This document shows positions 27,031-34,906 of a DNA stretch of 64,000 nt, piece after piece. Made by a program: the position numbers and the translations under genes. This stretch comes from Nocardia mangyaensis. GTDB lineage: Bacteria; Actinomycetota; Actinomycetes; Mycobacteriales; Mycobacteriaceae. The stretch covers positions 2,294,001 through 2,358,000 of the forward strand of contig NZ_CP018082.1 of NCBI RefSeq assembly GCF_001886715.1, given 5' to 3'. The notes under the pieces were generated by a model, which worked only from the letters and a program-made list of their open reading frames with translations, did not search any database and had not been told where the DNA came from. The first letter of the stretch is position 1. Each line of letters starts with the position of its first letter.

Positions 27031-28173
27031 GTGAAAGACCTGACCGTCGGCGTCGTCGCGACCTCCCGCAAGGAAAACGAATACCGGTTGGCCGTCCACC
27101 CGGCCCATCTGGACCGCATCGACCCCGGACTGCGTGGGCGGATCTTCCTCGAACACGGCTACGGCGAACGCTTCGGCTACACCGACGAGATTCTGGCCCC
27201 GCTGGTCGCCGGGCATCGCACCCGCGAAGAACTGTTCGCCGAATGCGATGTGCTGCTGCTGGCCAAGCCGATGGCCGAAGACCTCGAACAGATGCGCCCC
27301 GGCACGATCGTGTGGGGCTGGCCGCACTGCGTGCAGGATGCGCGGATCACCCAGCTCGCCGTCGACCGCGAGCTCACCCTGATCGCCTGGGAGGCGATGA
27401 ATCACTGGACCAGCTCCGGCGCCTTCAGTGTGCACGTCTTCCACAAGAACAACGAACTCGCCGGATACTGCTCGGTGCTGCAAGCGCTCCAATTACGCGG
27501 TGTCACCGGGGATTACGGTCGACGCATGCGCGCCGCGGTGATCAGTTTCGGCGCCACCGCGCGGGGCGCGGTGCGCGCGCTGTCGGCGCTCGGGATCAGC
27601 GACGTGACCGTGCTGACCCAGCGCAGCGTCTCGGCGGTCGCCTCGCCGTTCGCCTCGGTCCGGATGCAGCACTTTCAGCGCGATCCGGCCGATCCCGGCC
27701 GCACCCTGGCGCTGAAGGCCCCCGAACCGGGACCGCTGGCCGAGGTGCTGGCCACCTACGACGTGATCGTGAACTGCATGTTCCAGGACACCGAGGAGCC
27801 GTTGACCTTCGTCACCAACGACGACCTCGGCTTGTTCACGCGCGGAACGCTTTTCGTCGACGTGTCCTGCGACGAGGGGATGGGCTTCGAATGGTCGCGG
27901 CCGACCTCGTTCACCGACCCGATGTTCACCGTCGGCGACGACCTGCACTACTACGGCGTCGACCACAGCCCGTCGTATCTGTGGAACTCCGCCACCTGGG
28001 AGAACTCCGAGGCGCTGCTGGAGTACCTGCCGATCGTGCTGAGTGGTCCTGAGGCCTGGGACGGTGACGAGACGATTCGTCGCGCCATCGAGATCCGCGC
28101 GGGGCGGATCCAGAATCCGCGCATCCTGTCCTTCCAGGGGCGCGTTGCCGAATACCCGTACGCGGTCGCCTAG
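27031..28173 (+). CDS. N5-(carboxyethyl)ornithine synthase-like / alanine dehydrogenase-fold enzyme
   Basis: 380 residues. The N-terminal AlaDH/PNT-type domain reads VGVVATSRKENEYRLAVHP and HGYGERFGYTDEIL; the NAD domain has a Rossmann-like segment AAVISFGATARGAVRALSALG near residue 170. The ENEYRLAVHP opening resembles N5-(carboxyethyl)ornithine synthase, which reductively condenses ornithine (or lysine) with pyruvate. A saccharopine dehydrogenase-like role is the alternative. GTG 27031 is used: it gives the family N-terminus, has no Shine-Dalgarno sequence, and overlaps a four-codon open frame (27020-27034). A hairpin terminator follows the gene. Confidence 0.65.
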   Translation: MKDLTVGVVATSRKENEYRLAVHPAHLDRIDPGLRGRIFLEHGYGERFGYTDEILAPLVAGHRTREELFAECDVLLLAKPMAEDLEQMRPGTIVWGWPHCVQDARITQLAVDRELTLIAWEAMNHWTSSGAFSVHVFHKNNELAGYCSVLQALQLRGVTGDYGRRMRAAVISFGATARGAVRALSALGISDVTVLTQRSVSAVASPFASVRMQHFQRDPADPGRTLALKAPEPGPLAEVLATYDVIVNCMFQDTEEPLTFVTNDDLGLFTRGTLFVDVSCDEGMGFEWSRPTSFTDPMFTVGDDLHYYGVDHSPSYLWNSATWENSEALLEYLPIVLSGPEAWDGDETIRRAIEIRAGRIQNPRILSFQGRVAEYPYAVA

Positions 28174-28192
28174 GCAGTCCACGCGCTGGATC

Positions 28193-28223
28193 GGGCGCGG
28201 CGTCGGGATCGGGCGCCGCGCCC
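28193..28223. terminator. Hairpin terminator between convergent genes
   Basis: GGGCGCGGCG (28193-28202) pairs with CGCCGCGCCC (28214-28223) around an 11-nt loop; no T-run follows. It lies in the 56-bp gap between the enzyme gene and the convergent XRE-TetR gene and can act in both directions. Confidence 0.7.
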
Positions 28224-28229
28224 GCGGTG

Positions 28230-29186
28230 TCAGCGAATGCCCAGCAGGCCGAGGGCGAAGTCGGCGTACTCGGTGGCGATCTGCTCGGGGGAGGCGGGGC
28301 CGTCGAGCCGGAACCACTGCGGCAGTGCGGTACACATCGTCGCGATCGCGCGGCCCGCCGCGCGGGCGTGGTCGGTCGGTAGCCGCGCCTCGGTGAGGGC
28401 GGCATCGATGTCGGCGTCGAGCAGGTACTGGATCTCGTTGCGCGAGTGAGTGATCCGGCGTCGGTTCGAGGGTTCGAGGCTGCGCATCTCACTCGCTCCG
28501 ATGAAGGCGAGTTCGCGGCGGTGGGTGTGGAACAGTGCGAGCGCTTCGACCGTGCGGATCACCCGGTCGCGGCCGGTCGCGGCGTCGCGGCGGGCCGCGC
28601 GCACGCGCTGGTGCAGTTCGTCCATGGTCAGGTCGAGCGCTCGGACCAGCAGTTCCTGCTTGTCGCGGTAGTGGTGGTAGACGCCCGGCACGCTCATGCC
28701 CGCGCGCTGGGCGACGGAACGCATGGTGGCGCCGTGATAGCCGGTCTCGACGAACGAGGCGATGGCGGCGGCGAGGACGGGGTCGATGTCGAGCGTGGGA
28801 AATTCCCGCCACGTCGGTGATGGGTCGGCCCCATGACCAGAGGCTGTCTCGCGGGACGCGGTCGCGCCAGGGGCGGTTGCCCTGGGGGCGGTGGAGCCGG
28901 TGGTGATCGCGCCGGGCTCGGTGGCGTGGGAGGTGGTCGCGTGCGGGCTGGGCGCGAGTTCCCGGGTGAGGTCCGGCTCGCCGATCAGCCAGGGCGCCGT
29001 GGTGCCGAGTTCGGCGGCCAGGGTCTTGAGGCGGGCGACGGACGCCCCGGTCCGGCCGTTCTCCACGGCGCTGAGCGTGGCGGGGCTGACGCCGATCCGT
29101 CGGGCCGTCTCCCGCAGCGACAGACCCGCCGCCGTCCGCGCTTCCCGCACCCGCGACCCCAGCTGTCGCTGTTCCGACACATCCAT
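28230..29186 (-). CDS. XRE-TetR fusion transcriptional regulator (two HTH domains)
   Basis: 318 residues. Residues about 9-63 are an XRE/Cro HTH (GSRVREARTAAGLSLRETAR, then RIGVSPATLSAVENGRTGAS). Residues 70-130 form an Ala/Thr/Pro-rich linker. From about 135 a complete TetR HTH follows (GYHGATMRSVAQRAGMSVPG, VYHHYRDKQELL) plus a TetR ligand domain. ATG 29186 is preferred over the longer frame because TATTCT lies 7 nt upstream and the XRE domain begins directly. A perfect inverted repeat lies 4 bp upstream. It is divergent from the acyl-CoA dehydrogenase operon, its likely target; the effector may be an acyl-CoA. Confidence 0.8.
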   Translation of the reverse strand: MDVSEQRQLGSRVREARTAAGLSLRETARRIGVSPATLSAVENGRTGASVARLKTLAAELGTTAPWLIGEPDLTRELAPSPHATTSHATEPGAITTGSTAPRATAPGATASRETASGHGADPSPTWREFPTLDIDPVLAAAIASFVETGYHGATMRSVAQRAGMSVPGVYHHYRDKQELLVRALDLTMDELHQRVRAARRDAATGRDRVIRTVEALALFHTHRRELAFIGASEMRSLEPSNRRRITHSRNEIQYLLDADIDAALTEARLPTDHARAAGRAIATMCTALPQWFRLDGPASPEQIATEYADFALGLLGIR

Positions 29187-29189
29187 GAT

Positions 29190-29206
29190 GTTCAGAATAG
29201 CTGAAC
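29190..29206. promoter_or_regulatory. Perfect inverted repeat, probable operator
   Basis: GTTCAG-AATAG-CTGAAC, 6-bp perfect arms. On the minus strand the spacer supplies TATTCT, a -10 box for the fusion regulator, so binding would block its own promoter. It also lies 112 bp before the acyl-CoA dehydrogenase start. Confidence 0.65.
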
Positions 29207-29317
29207 GTTTTGAGCCAGCGGAATGGTGCGGTTGACAGCGATTGTCCAGCCATGTCACTGTCGAGGCAGTTCATGGCCGAGCGATCGTTCGGCATCTGCG
29301 AGCGAGGAGTGTCCACC

Positions 29318-30526
29318 GTGGCGATCGATCTGTCCCACCCCGCCGAGGTGCGGGAGCTGGCCGAGCGCACTCGCGCGTTCATTCGCGAACAGGTGCTTCC
29401 CGTCGAGGACCAGCACGACGGGAACATCACCGCCGCCGGTGGCGAGAAGCTGCGCGTCGAACTCCAGGCGGCCGCCCGTGACGCCGGTGTGTTCGCGCCG
29501 CACGCGCCGGTGGAATACGGTGGCCACGGACTCGGCATGTCCGATCGCGCCCCGGTCTTCGAGGAGGCGGGCTACTCCCTGTTCGGCCCCACGGCGCTGA
29601 ACATCGCCGCCCCGGACGAGGGCAATGTGCACATGCTCGCCCACATCGCCGACCCGGAGCAGAAGCAGCGGTTCCTCGAACCGCTCGCCCGCGGCGAGGT
29701 GCGCTCGGCCTTCGCCATGACCGAACCGGCACCCGGAGCCGGCTCGGACCCCTCCGCGTTGACCACCCGCGCCGTGTGCGCCGAGGGCGGTTGGCGGATC
29801 AGTGGCCACAAATGGTTCATCACCGGCGCCGACGGCGCGGGATTCTTCATCATCATGGCCCGCACCTCCGGTGAGCCCGGCGAGCGTGGCGGCGCCACCA
29901 TGTTCCTCGCGCCCGCCGACAGTCCCGGCCTGCGCGTCGGCCGCCACATCGACACCACGGACAAGTCGATGATCGGCGGCCACTGCGAGGTGTTCTTCGA
30001 GGATCTGCTCGTCCCGGAGTCGGCGGTGCTCGGCGAAGTCGACCGCGGCTTCGACTACGCCCAGGTGCGCCTGGGCCCCGCCCGGATGACCCATGTGATG
30101 CGCTGGCTCGGCGCCGCCCGCCGGGGCCACGATGTCGCGGTGACGCACGTCGCGCAGCGGCGCGGATTCGGTTCGCGGCTGGGCGATCTGGGCATGGTGC
30201 AGCAGATGATCGCCGACAACGAGATCGATATCGCGGCCACCCGCGCGCTGCTGACCCGCGCCTGCTGGGAACTCGATCGGGGCGAACCCGCCTCGAACGC
30301 CACCTCGATCGCGAAAACCTATGCCGCCGAGGCGATCTTCCGCATCGTCGACCGCAGTACCCAGATGTGCGGCGGGCTCGGCGTGGCCGCCGATCTGCCG
30401 TTGGCCCGGCTGGCGCGGGAGGTACGTCCGTTCCGGATCTACGACGGGCCCTCCGAGGTGCACCGGTGGGCCATCGCCAAGCGCGCGGTGAGCGCGGCCA
30501 AGCGAGCGCAGCGAGACGCCGAATGA
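29318..30526 (+). CDS. Acyl-CoA dehydrogenase family protein
   Basis: 402 residues from GTG 29318, chosen because GAGGAG precedes it by 8 nt and VAIDLSHPAEVRELAERTRAFI is the normal N-terminus; the frame is open about 36 codons further. FAMTEPAPGAGSDPS near 135 and ISGHKWFITGADGAGFFIIMAR are the FAD/substrate motifs; EVRPFRIYDGPSEVHRW is the C-terminal signature of the ACAD10/ACAD11 and related group, where the usual Glu base and the loop GPSEVHR are seen. It oxidises or processes an acyl-CoA with FAD. It is translationally coupled to a kinase-like gene and an SDR, which suggests a 4-hydroxyacyl-CoA pathway. Confidence 0.9.
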   Translation: MAIDLSHPAEVRELAERTRAFIREQVLPVEDQHDGNITAAGGEKLRVELQAAARDAGVFAPHAPVEYGGHGLGMSDRAPVFEEAGYSLFGPTALNIAAPDEGNVHMLAHIADPEQKQRFLEPLARGEVRSAFAMTEPAPGAGSDPSALTTRAVCAEGGWRISGHKWFITGADGAGFFIIMARTSGEPGERGGATMFLAPADSPGLRVGRHIDTTDKSMIGGHCEVFFEDLLVPESAVLGEVDRGFDYAQVRLGPARMTHVMRWLGAARRGHDVAVTHVAQRRGFGSRLGDLGMVQQMIADNEIDIAATRALLTRACWELDRGEPASNATSIAKTYAAEAIFRIVDRSTQMCGGLGVAADLPLARLAREVRPFRIYDGPSEVHRWAIAKRAVSAAKRAQRDAE

Positions 30527-31545
30527 GTCTGCCCGGCATGGACATCGACGCGCTGGCACGGTTCCTGCGCGAGCAGGGTGTCGAGGTGCACGGCGACCTG
30601 CGGGTCGAGCTGATCAGCGGCGGCCGGTCCAATCTCACCTATGTCGCCGCCGACGACGGCTCGCGCTGGGTGGTGCGGCGCCCGCCCGTCGCCGGCCTCA
30701 CCCCGTCGGCGCACGACATGGCGCGCGAGTTCACCGTCACCGCCGCACTGGGAGAATCCGGTGTGCCGGTGGCGAAGACGATCGCCTTCGACGCGACGGG
30801 ATCGACCCTCGGCGCGCCGATGACCGTCGTCGAGTTCGTCGACGGGACGGTGATCCGTGACCAGGACGACCTCGCCGCCTTGAATGACGACCAGGTGGGC
30901 GCCACCGTCGACGAGCTGGTCCGGGTGCTCGCCCGTCTGCACGCGGTCGACCCGGCGGCGGTCGGGCTGGCGGAGTTCGGGCGTCCGCACGGCTTCGTCG
31001 CCCGGCAGGTGAAACTGTGGGCGTCGCAATGGGATCGGGTGAAGACCCGTGACCTGCCCGATGTGGCCACCCTGCACGCGGCGTTGACCGAGGCGGTGCC
31101 GAGGGAATCGGCGGCCTCGATCGTGCACGGTGACTTCCGCATCGACAACACGATTCTCGACACCGCCGACCCGAGCCGGGTGCGTGCGGTGGTCGACTGG
31201 GAACTGTCCACCCTCGGCGACCCGCTCACCGACGTCGCGCTCATGTGCGTCTACCGGTCCCCGGTGTTCGACCTGGTGCTCGGTTCGCGTGCCGCCTGGA
31301 CCAGTGATCGGATGCCGACCGCCGACGCCCTCGCACAGACCTACGCCACCGCAGCCGGTCGCGACCTCGGTGACTGGGGCTTCTATCTCGCGCTGGCCAA
31401 TTTCAAACTCGGCATCATCGGTGAGGGCATCACGCACCGGGCCAGGCAGGGTTCCGATGCGGGCGCGGCCGCCGAACGCGCGGCCGAGGCGACGCCGGAG
31501 TTCATGGCAGCGGGCTTGCGCGCGTTGAAGGGAGATCGGACATGA
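30523..31545 (+). CDS. Aminoglycoside phosphotransferase-fold kinase (ACAD10/11 N-terminal type)
   Basis: 340 residues. APH/choline kinase fold: LISGGRSNLTYVAADDG near 28 (nucleotide loop), RWVVRRPPVAGLTPSAHDM (Lys replaced by Arg pattern usual in this group), catalytic loop SIVHGDFRIDNTIL near 205 and DWELSTLGDPLTDVA near 225. In eukaryotic ACAD10/11 this domain is fused to an acyl-CoA dehydrogenase and phosphorylates 4-hydroxyacyl groups; in Pseudomonas the levulinate kinase LvaA is similar. Here it is a separate gene overlapping the dehydrogenase stop (ATGA), so the same two activities are encoded side by side. Confidence 0.85.
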   Translation: MSLPGMDIDALARFLREQGVEVHGDLRVELISGGRSNLTYVAADDGSRWVVRRPPVAGLTPSAHDMAREFTVTAALGESGVPVAKTIAFDATGSTLGAPMTVVEFVDGTVIRDQDDLAALNDDQVGATVDELVRVLARLHAVDPAAVGLAEFGRPHGFVARQVKLWASQWDRVKTRDLPDVATLHAALTEAVPRESAASIVHGDFRIDNTILDTADPSRVRAVVDWELSTLGDPLTDVALMCVYRSPVFDLVLGSRAAWTSDRMPTADALAQTYATAAGRDLGDWGFYLALANFKLGIIGEGITHRARQGSDAGAAAERAAEATPEFMAAGLRALKGDRT

Positions 31546-32285
31546 CCGCATCCAGGACCGCGTTGATCAGCGGTGCGTCCCGTGGGATCGGCCTCGGCAT
31601 CGCGAACCGACTCGCCCAGCGGGGATATTCGCTCACCATCACCGCCCGCGACGCGGCTCGCCTCGACGCGGTGGCGGTCGACCTGCGCGCCGCCGGTGCA
31701 CCCGAGGTGGTCACGGTCGCCGCGGACATGGCGGACGAGGACGGTGTCGGCCGGGTGCTCGGCGCGCATGCCGACCGCTTCGCATCGATGTCGGCGCTGG
31801 TCCTCAACGCCGGTGTCGGTACCGCGGGCACGTTCGCGGAGTCCTCGATGCGGCGCTTCGACAAGACCTTCGCGGTGAACGTGCGCGCCCCGGTGCAGCT
31901 GATCCAGGGCGCGCTGCCCCTGCTGCGCGGCGGGGCCGCCGCCGAACCCGAGCGCGGGGCGAAGGTGATCGCCCTTGCTTCCATCGCCGGGGTGTACGCC
32001 GAAGCCGGACTCTCGGTCTACGGTGCCGCCAAGGCGGCCTTGATCTCGCTGCTGGACACGCTCAACGCGGAAGAGTCGGCGCACGGCGTCACCGCGACAT
32101 CGATCGCGCCCGGCTATGTCGACACCGAGATGAGCGCCTGGATCCACGACCGGATTCCGCCCGATCGCATGATCGCGGTGAACGATGTGGTCGAGATGGT
32201 GGATTCGTTGCTCCGGCTGTCCGCGCGCGCGGTGGTTCCGAACATCGTGATGTCGCGCGCGGGCGCGGACGCCTATCGGGCGTGA
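31542..32285 (+). CDS. SDR family NAD(P)-dependent oxidoreductase
   Basis: 247 residues, classical SDR: ISGASRGIGLGIANRLAQRG near residue 9, NAGVG near 87, Ser in ALASIAG near 140, YGAAK near 157, then PGYVDTEMSAW. Start ATG 31542 overlaps the kinase stop. As third gene of the dehydrogenase-kinase-SDR operon it probably handles the hydroxy or keto group of the same substrate, for example in beta-oxidation of a 4-hydroxy acid. Substrate unknown. The 129-bp gap to the convergent SDR gene shows no clear terminator. Confidence 0.87.
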   Translation: MTASRTALISGASRGIGLGIANRLAQRGYSLTITARDAARLDAVAVDLRAAGAPEVVTVAADMADEDGVGRVLGAHADRFASMSALVLNAGVGTAGTFAESSMRRFDKTFAVNVRAPVQLIQGALPLLRGGAAAEPERGAKVIALASIAGVYAEAGLSVYGAAKAALISLLDTLNAEESAHGVTATSIAPGYVDTEMSAWIHDRIPPDRMIAVNDVVEMVDSLLRLSARAVVPNIVMSRAGADAYRA

Positions 32286-32414
32286 TGGCCGGCGCTTCTT
32301 CCATCCCGTTGGTCGCCGACGCCCTGCCCATCGCGACCGGCCCCTGAAGCGGACCCGCCCACTTGGTGGAACTGGCTGCGCACGTGCGGATCTGGCCGAG
32401 TCGCCGGTGCCATG

Positions 32415-33263
32415 TCAGTCGGCGCGCGGCACCCGGCCGTCGACATCGGTGAAGCCGTAGGCCTCGGCCAGATCGGCGACCTTCCACGCTTTCCCGGTAC
32501 GCGCCAGCCGATCCGGGTCCGCCGCCAACGCCACCACGGCGCGGCCGGGGAAGCGCGGGGTCTCGGCGGCGGCGAGGTCGAAGGTGCCCTCACCGGGCAG
32601 GGTGACCTGGCGACGGCCTTGCGCGTCGGCCGGAACCAGTTGCAGCAGTTCGGTGTCGACGATGCCCGGCCAGATGGAGACCGCCGTCGTGCCGGTGCCG
32701 TCGAGGTCGTGCGCGAAGTCCGCGGTGAGCCGGTCCAGCGCGGTCTTGCCGACGCCGTAGACGGCATTGTGCAGGTACCGCTGGGAGCCGGGGGAGGACA
32801 CGTTGACGATCAGTCCCGCCGACTCGATCAGCAGCGGCGCGGCCAGGACACTGGCCACATAGTGCGAGCGGACGCCCACATCGAAGGTCTCGTCCCACGC
32901 CTTGGCCGGCACCTCCCAGAACTTGCGCCCGAGCCAGCGGGCGGCGGCGGGGGAGTTGTAGACGTTGTTCACCAGCACATCGAGGCGGCCCTGCTCGTCG
33001 CGTACCCGGTCGAACAGCTTCTCGACCGCCGCGTCGTCGCGATGATCGCAGACCACTGCCACGCCGTGCCCGCCCAACTCGCTGATCTCGGCGGCGGTGT
33101 CGTGCACCGTGCCAGGGAGTCTGCCGGGCGTGGTGGTGCGCCCGGTGACGTACACCGTCGCCCCGGCCGCACCCAGTTCCTGGGCGATGCCCTTGCCGAT
33201 ACCGCGGCTGGCGCCGGTGACGACCGCGACCCGGCCGCTGAGAATCTTGGGTGTTCCGCTCAT
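32415..33263 (-). CDS. SDR family oxidoreductase (DHRS1-like)
   Basis: 282 residues. VVTGASRGIGKGIAQELGAAG near residue 13, VYVTGRTTTPGRLPGTVHDTAAEI (the insert typical of DHRS1-type enzymes), VNNVYNS near 100, Ser in VNVSSPGS near 150, YGVGKTALDRLTADFAHDL near 168. DHRS1 relatives reduce steroids and xenobiotic ketones. It is divergent from an epoxide-hydrolase-like gene with an AGAAC-AC-GTTCT palindrome in the 55-bp gap, which suggests a sterol-catabolism regulon. The link to steroids comes only from family and operator similarity. Confidence 0.82.
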   Translation of the reverse strand: MSGTPKILSGRVAVVTGASRGIGKGIAQELGAAGATVYVTGRTTTPGRLPGTVHDTAAEISELGGHGVAVVCDHRDDAAVEKLFDRVRDEQGRLDVLVNNVYNSPAAARWLGRKFWEVPAKAWDETFDVGVRSHYVASVLAAPLLIESAGLIVNVSSPGSQRYLHNAVYGVGKTALDRLTADFAHDLDGTGTTAVSIWPGIVDTELLQLVPADAQGRRQVTLPGEGTFDLAAAETPRFPGRAVVALAADPDRLARTGKAWKVADLAEAYGFTDVDGRVPRAD

Positions 33264-33288
33264 GACCTCAGGACACTACCTTGAAATA

Positions 33289-33301
33289 AGAACACGTTCT
33301 A
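33289..33301. promoter_or_regulatory. KstR-like operator
   Basis: AGAAC-AC-GTTCT followed by A. The KstR consensus is TnnAACnnGTTnnA; the site fits except for the first T (A here). It is placed between the divergent SDR and hydrolase starts so that one protein could control both. Confidence 0.55.
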
Positions 33302-33318
33302 GATTCTTGGAGGCGGCA

Positions 33319-34314
33319 GTGGAACTGACCCATCGATTCCTGGCCACGGACGGCATTCGCATGCACGTCGCCGAGCAGGGGCAGGGGTACCCGGTCGTCT
33401 TCTGTCACGGCTTCCCGCACACCTCGTTCATCTGGCACCGGCAGTTGGCGGCGGTGGCCGGAGCCGGGTTCCGGGCGATCGCGCCCGACCTGCGCGGGTA
33501 CGGGAAGACCGACGCGCCCGAGGATGTCGCGGCCTACACCAACGAGGCCGTGATCGGCGATCTGCTGGCCCTGCTCGACGACATCGGCGCCGAGAAGGCC
33601 GTCTTCGTCGGTCTCGACTTCGGCGCCCAGCTGGTGTGGGAACTGTCGTTGCGTGCACCCGAACGCGTGGAAGCCGTTGTGGTGCTGAACAATCCGTTCT
33701 CACCGCGCCCGTCCCGCGCGCCCTCGGCGTTCTGGACCAAAGCGGCACAGCGACATTTCCTGCACCTGTCCTACTTCCAGGAGCCGGGCGTGGCCGATGC
33801 CGAGCTGGCCGCGAATCCCCGCGACTTCCTGGCGCGGGTCTACTACTCGCTCTCGGGCGACTACCACTACCTCGACACCTGGCAGAACCCGCCGGGCCTG
33901 GGCTACCTCGAGGTGCTCCCACAGGCCCCGGCCCTGCCGTGGACCTGGCTCGGTGCCGACGAATTCGACACCCTGGTCGCGGATTTCGAACGCACCGGCT
34001 TCACCGGCGGCCTGAACTGGTACCGCAATCTCGACCGGAACTGGGAACTCACCGCCGAGTTCGCCGACGCCACCGTGGGAGTGCCGACCTACTTCCTCTA
34101 CGGCGAGAACGACCCCGACATGGAAGGCTTCAGCGGCCGCGATCCCCTCGCCACCCTGCGCGCCAACGTCACCGATCTGCGTGCGGTGGAGCAGGTCCCG
34201 GGCGCGGGCCACCTGGTGCACCTCGAACGCACCGAGGTCGTCGATGCCTTCCTGCTGGCGGCCCTCGGCGAGCTCGCGCCCTCGATCGCCGGAACTCAGC
34301 GCGCGCGGTCGTAG
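33319..34314 (+). CDS. Alpha/beta hydrolase, epoxide hydrolase-like
   Basis: 331 residues. FCHGFPHTSFIWHRQL (oxyanion) near 29, PDLRGYGKTDAP near 57, nucleophile elbow GLDFGAQLVW near 103 with Asp, LNWYRNLDRNW in the cap (Tyr), His in GAGHLVHLE near 298. Asp nucleophile plus cap Tyr indicate an epoxide hydrolase or relative. GTG 33319 has GGAGG 5 nt upstream. It is controlled from the shared promoter region with the SDR gene. Its last 19 bp overlap the convergent DHFR-like gene. Confidence 0.85.
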   Translation: MELTHRFLATDGIRMHVAEQGQGYPVVFCHGFPHTSFIWHRQLAAVAGAGFRAIAPDLRGYGKTDAPEDVAAYTNEAVIGDLLALLDDIGAEKAVFVGLDFGAQLVWELSLRAPERVEAVVVLNNPFSPRPSRAPSAFWTKAAQRHFLHLSYFQEPGVADAELAANPRDFLARVYYSLSGDYHYLDTWQNPPGLGYLEVLPQAPALPWTWLGADEFDTLVADFERTGFTGGLNWYRNLDRNWELTAEFADATVGVPTYFLYGENDPDMEGFSGRDPLATLRANVTDLRAVEQVPGAGHLVHLERTEVVDAFLLAALGELAPSIAGTQRARS

Positions 34315-34895
34315 ACCAGGGCGATCTCGCCCAGCTCGCCGACCTGCTGATGGGTGAGGATCCAGTGCGAGCTGGGCAGACCGTCCTCGAACAGCCGCTG
34401 CCCGCCTCCGGCGATCTCGGGGGTGATCAGCAGATACAGCCGGTCGAGCAGGTCCGCGGCGAGCAGTGCCTTGGTGATGGTCGGGCTGGTGTTGACGAGG
34501 ATGTCGCCGGTGCCGGTGGTCTTCAGTTCGGTCACCACGTCGGCGGCCGGGGCGTTCACCACGCGGGTCCGCGCCCACGGCGCCTCGGTCAGCGTGGCCG
34601 ACAGGACCACCTTCTCGGCATCGATGAGCCACTTCGCGTAGCCGCGGTCGCGCGGATCGGCGCTGTCGTCCGCGGCGACCGTCGGCCAGAAGCCGAGGAA
34701 CCCTTCGGCATTGACGCGGCCGAGTAGGGCCGTCGTCGCCTCCGCCCAGATGTGGGTGAGATGGTCGCGCGCGACCTCGGTGGTGGCGTAGGGGACGATC
34801 GCGGCCATATCGGTGGACCCACCGGGACCGTGGTAGCGGCCGTCGAGAGTGAGCACGATATTGGCGGTGACCTTGCGGGGGCTCGAAGCTGTCAT
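34296..34895 (-). CDS. Dihydrofolate reductase/RibD C-terminal-like family protein
   Basis: 199 residues from ATG 34895. KVTANIVLTLDGRYHGPGGSTDM is the usual opening of the bacterial RibD_C/DHFR-like family, followed by LLGRVNAEGFLGFWPTV, GDILVNTSPTITKALLAADLLDRLYLLITPEIAGGGQRLFEDGL. Members bind NADPH; their substrates are mostly unknown, and they are not the folate DHFR. It lies 11 bp after the ArsR-SRPBCC gene and is certainly in the same transcript. This pairing of ArsR-SRPBCC with RibD_C-like proteins is common in actinobacteria. Confidence 0.85.
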   Translation of the reverse strand: MTASSPRKVTANIVLTLDGRYHGPGGSTDMAAIVPYATTEVARDHLTHIWAEATTALLGRVNAEGFLGFWPTVAADDSADPRDRGYAKWLIDAEKVVLSATLTEAPWARTRVVNAPAADVVTELKTTGTGDILVNTSPTITKALLAADLLDRLYLLITPEIAGGGQRLFEDGLPSSHWILTHQQVGELGEIALVYDRAR

Positions 34896-34906
34896 GGTCG
34901 GGTGTC

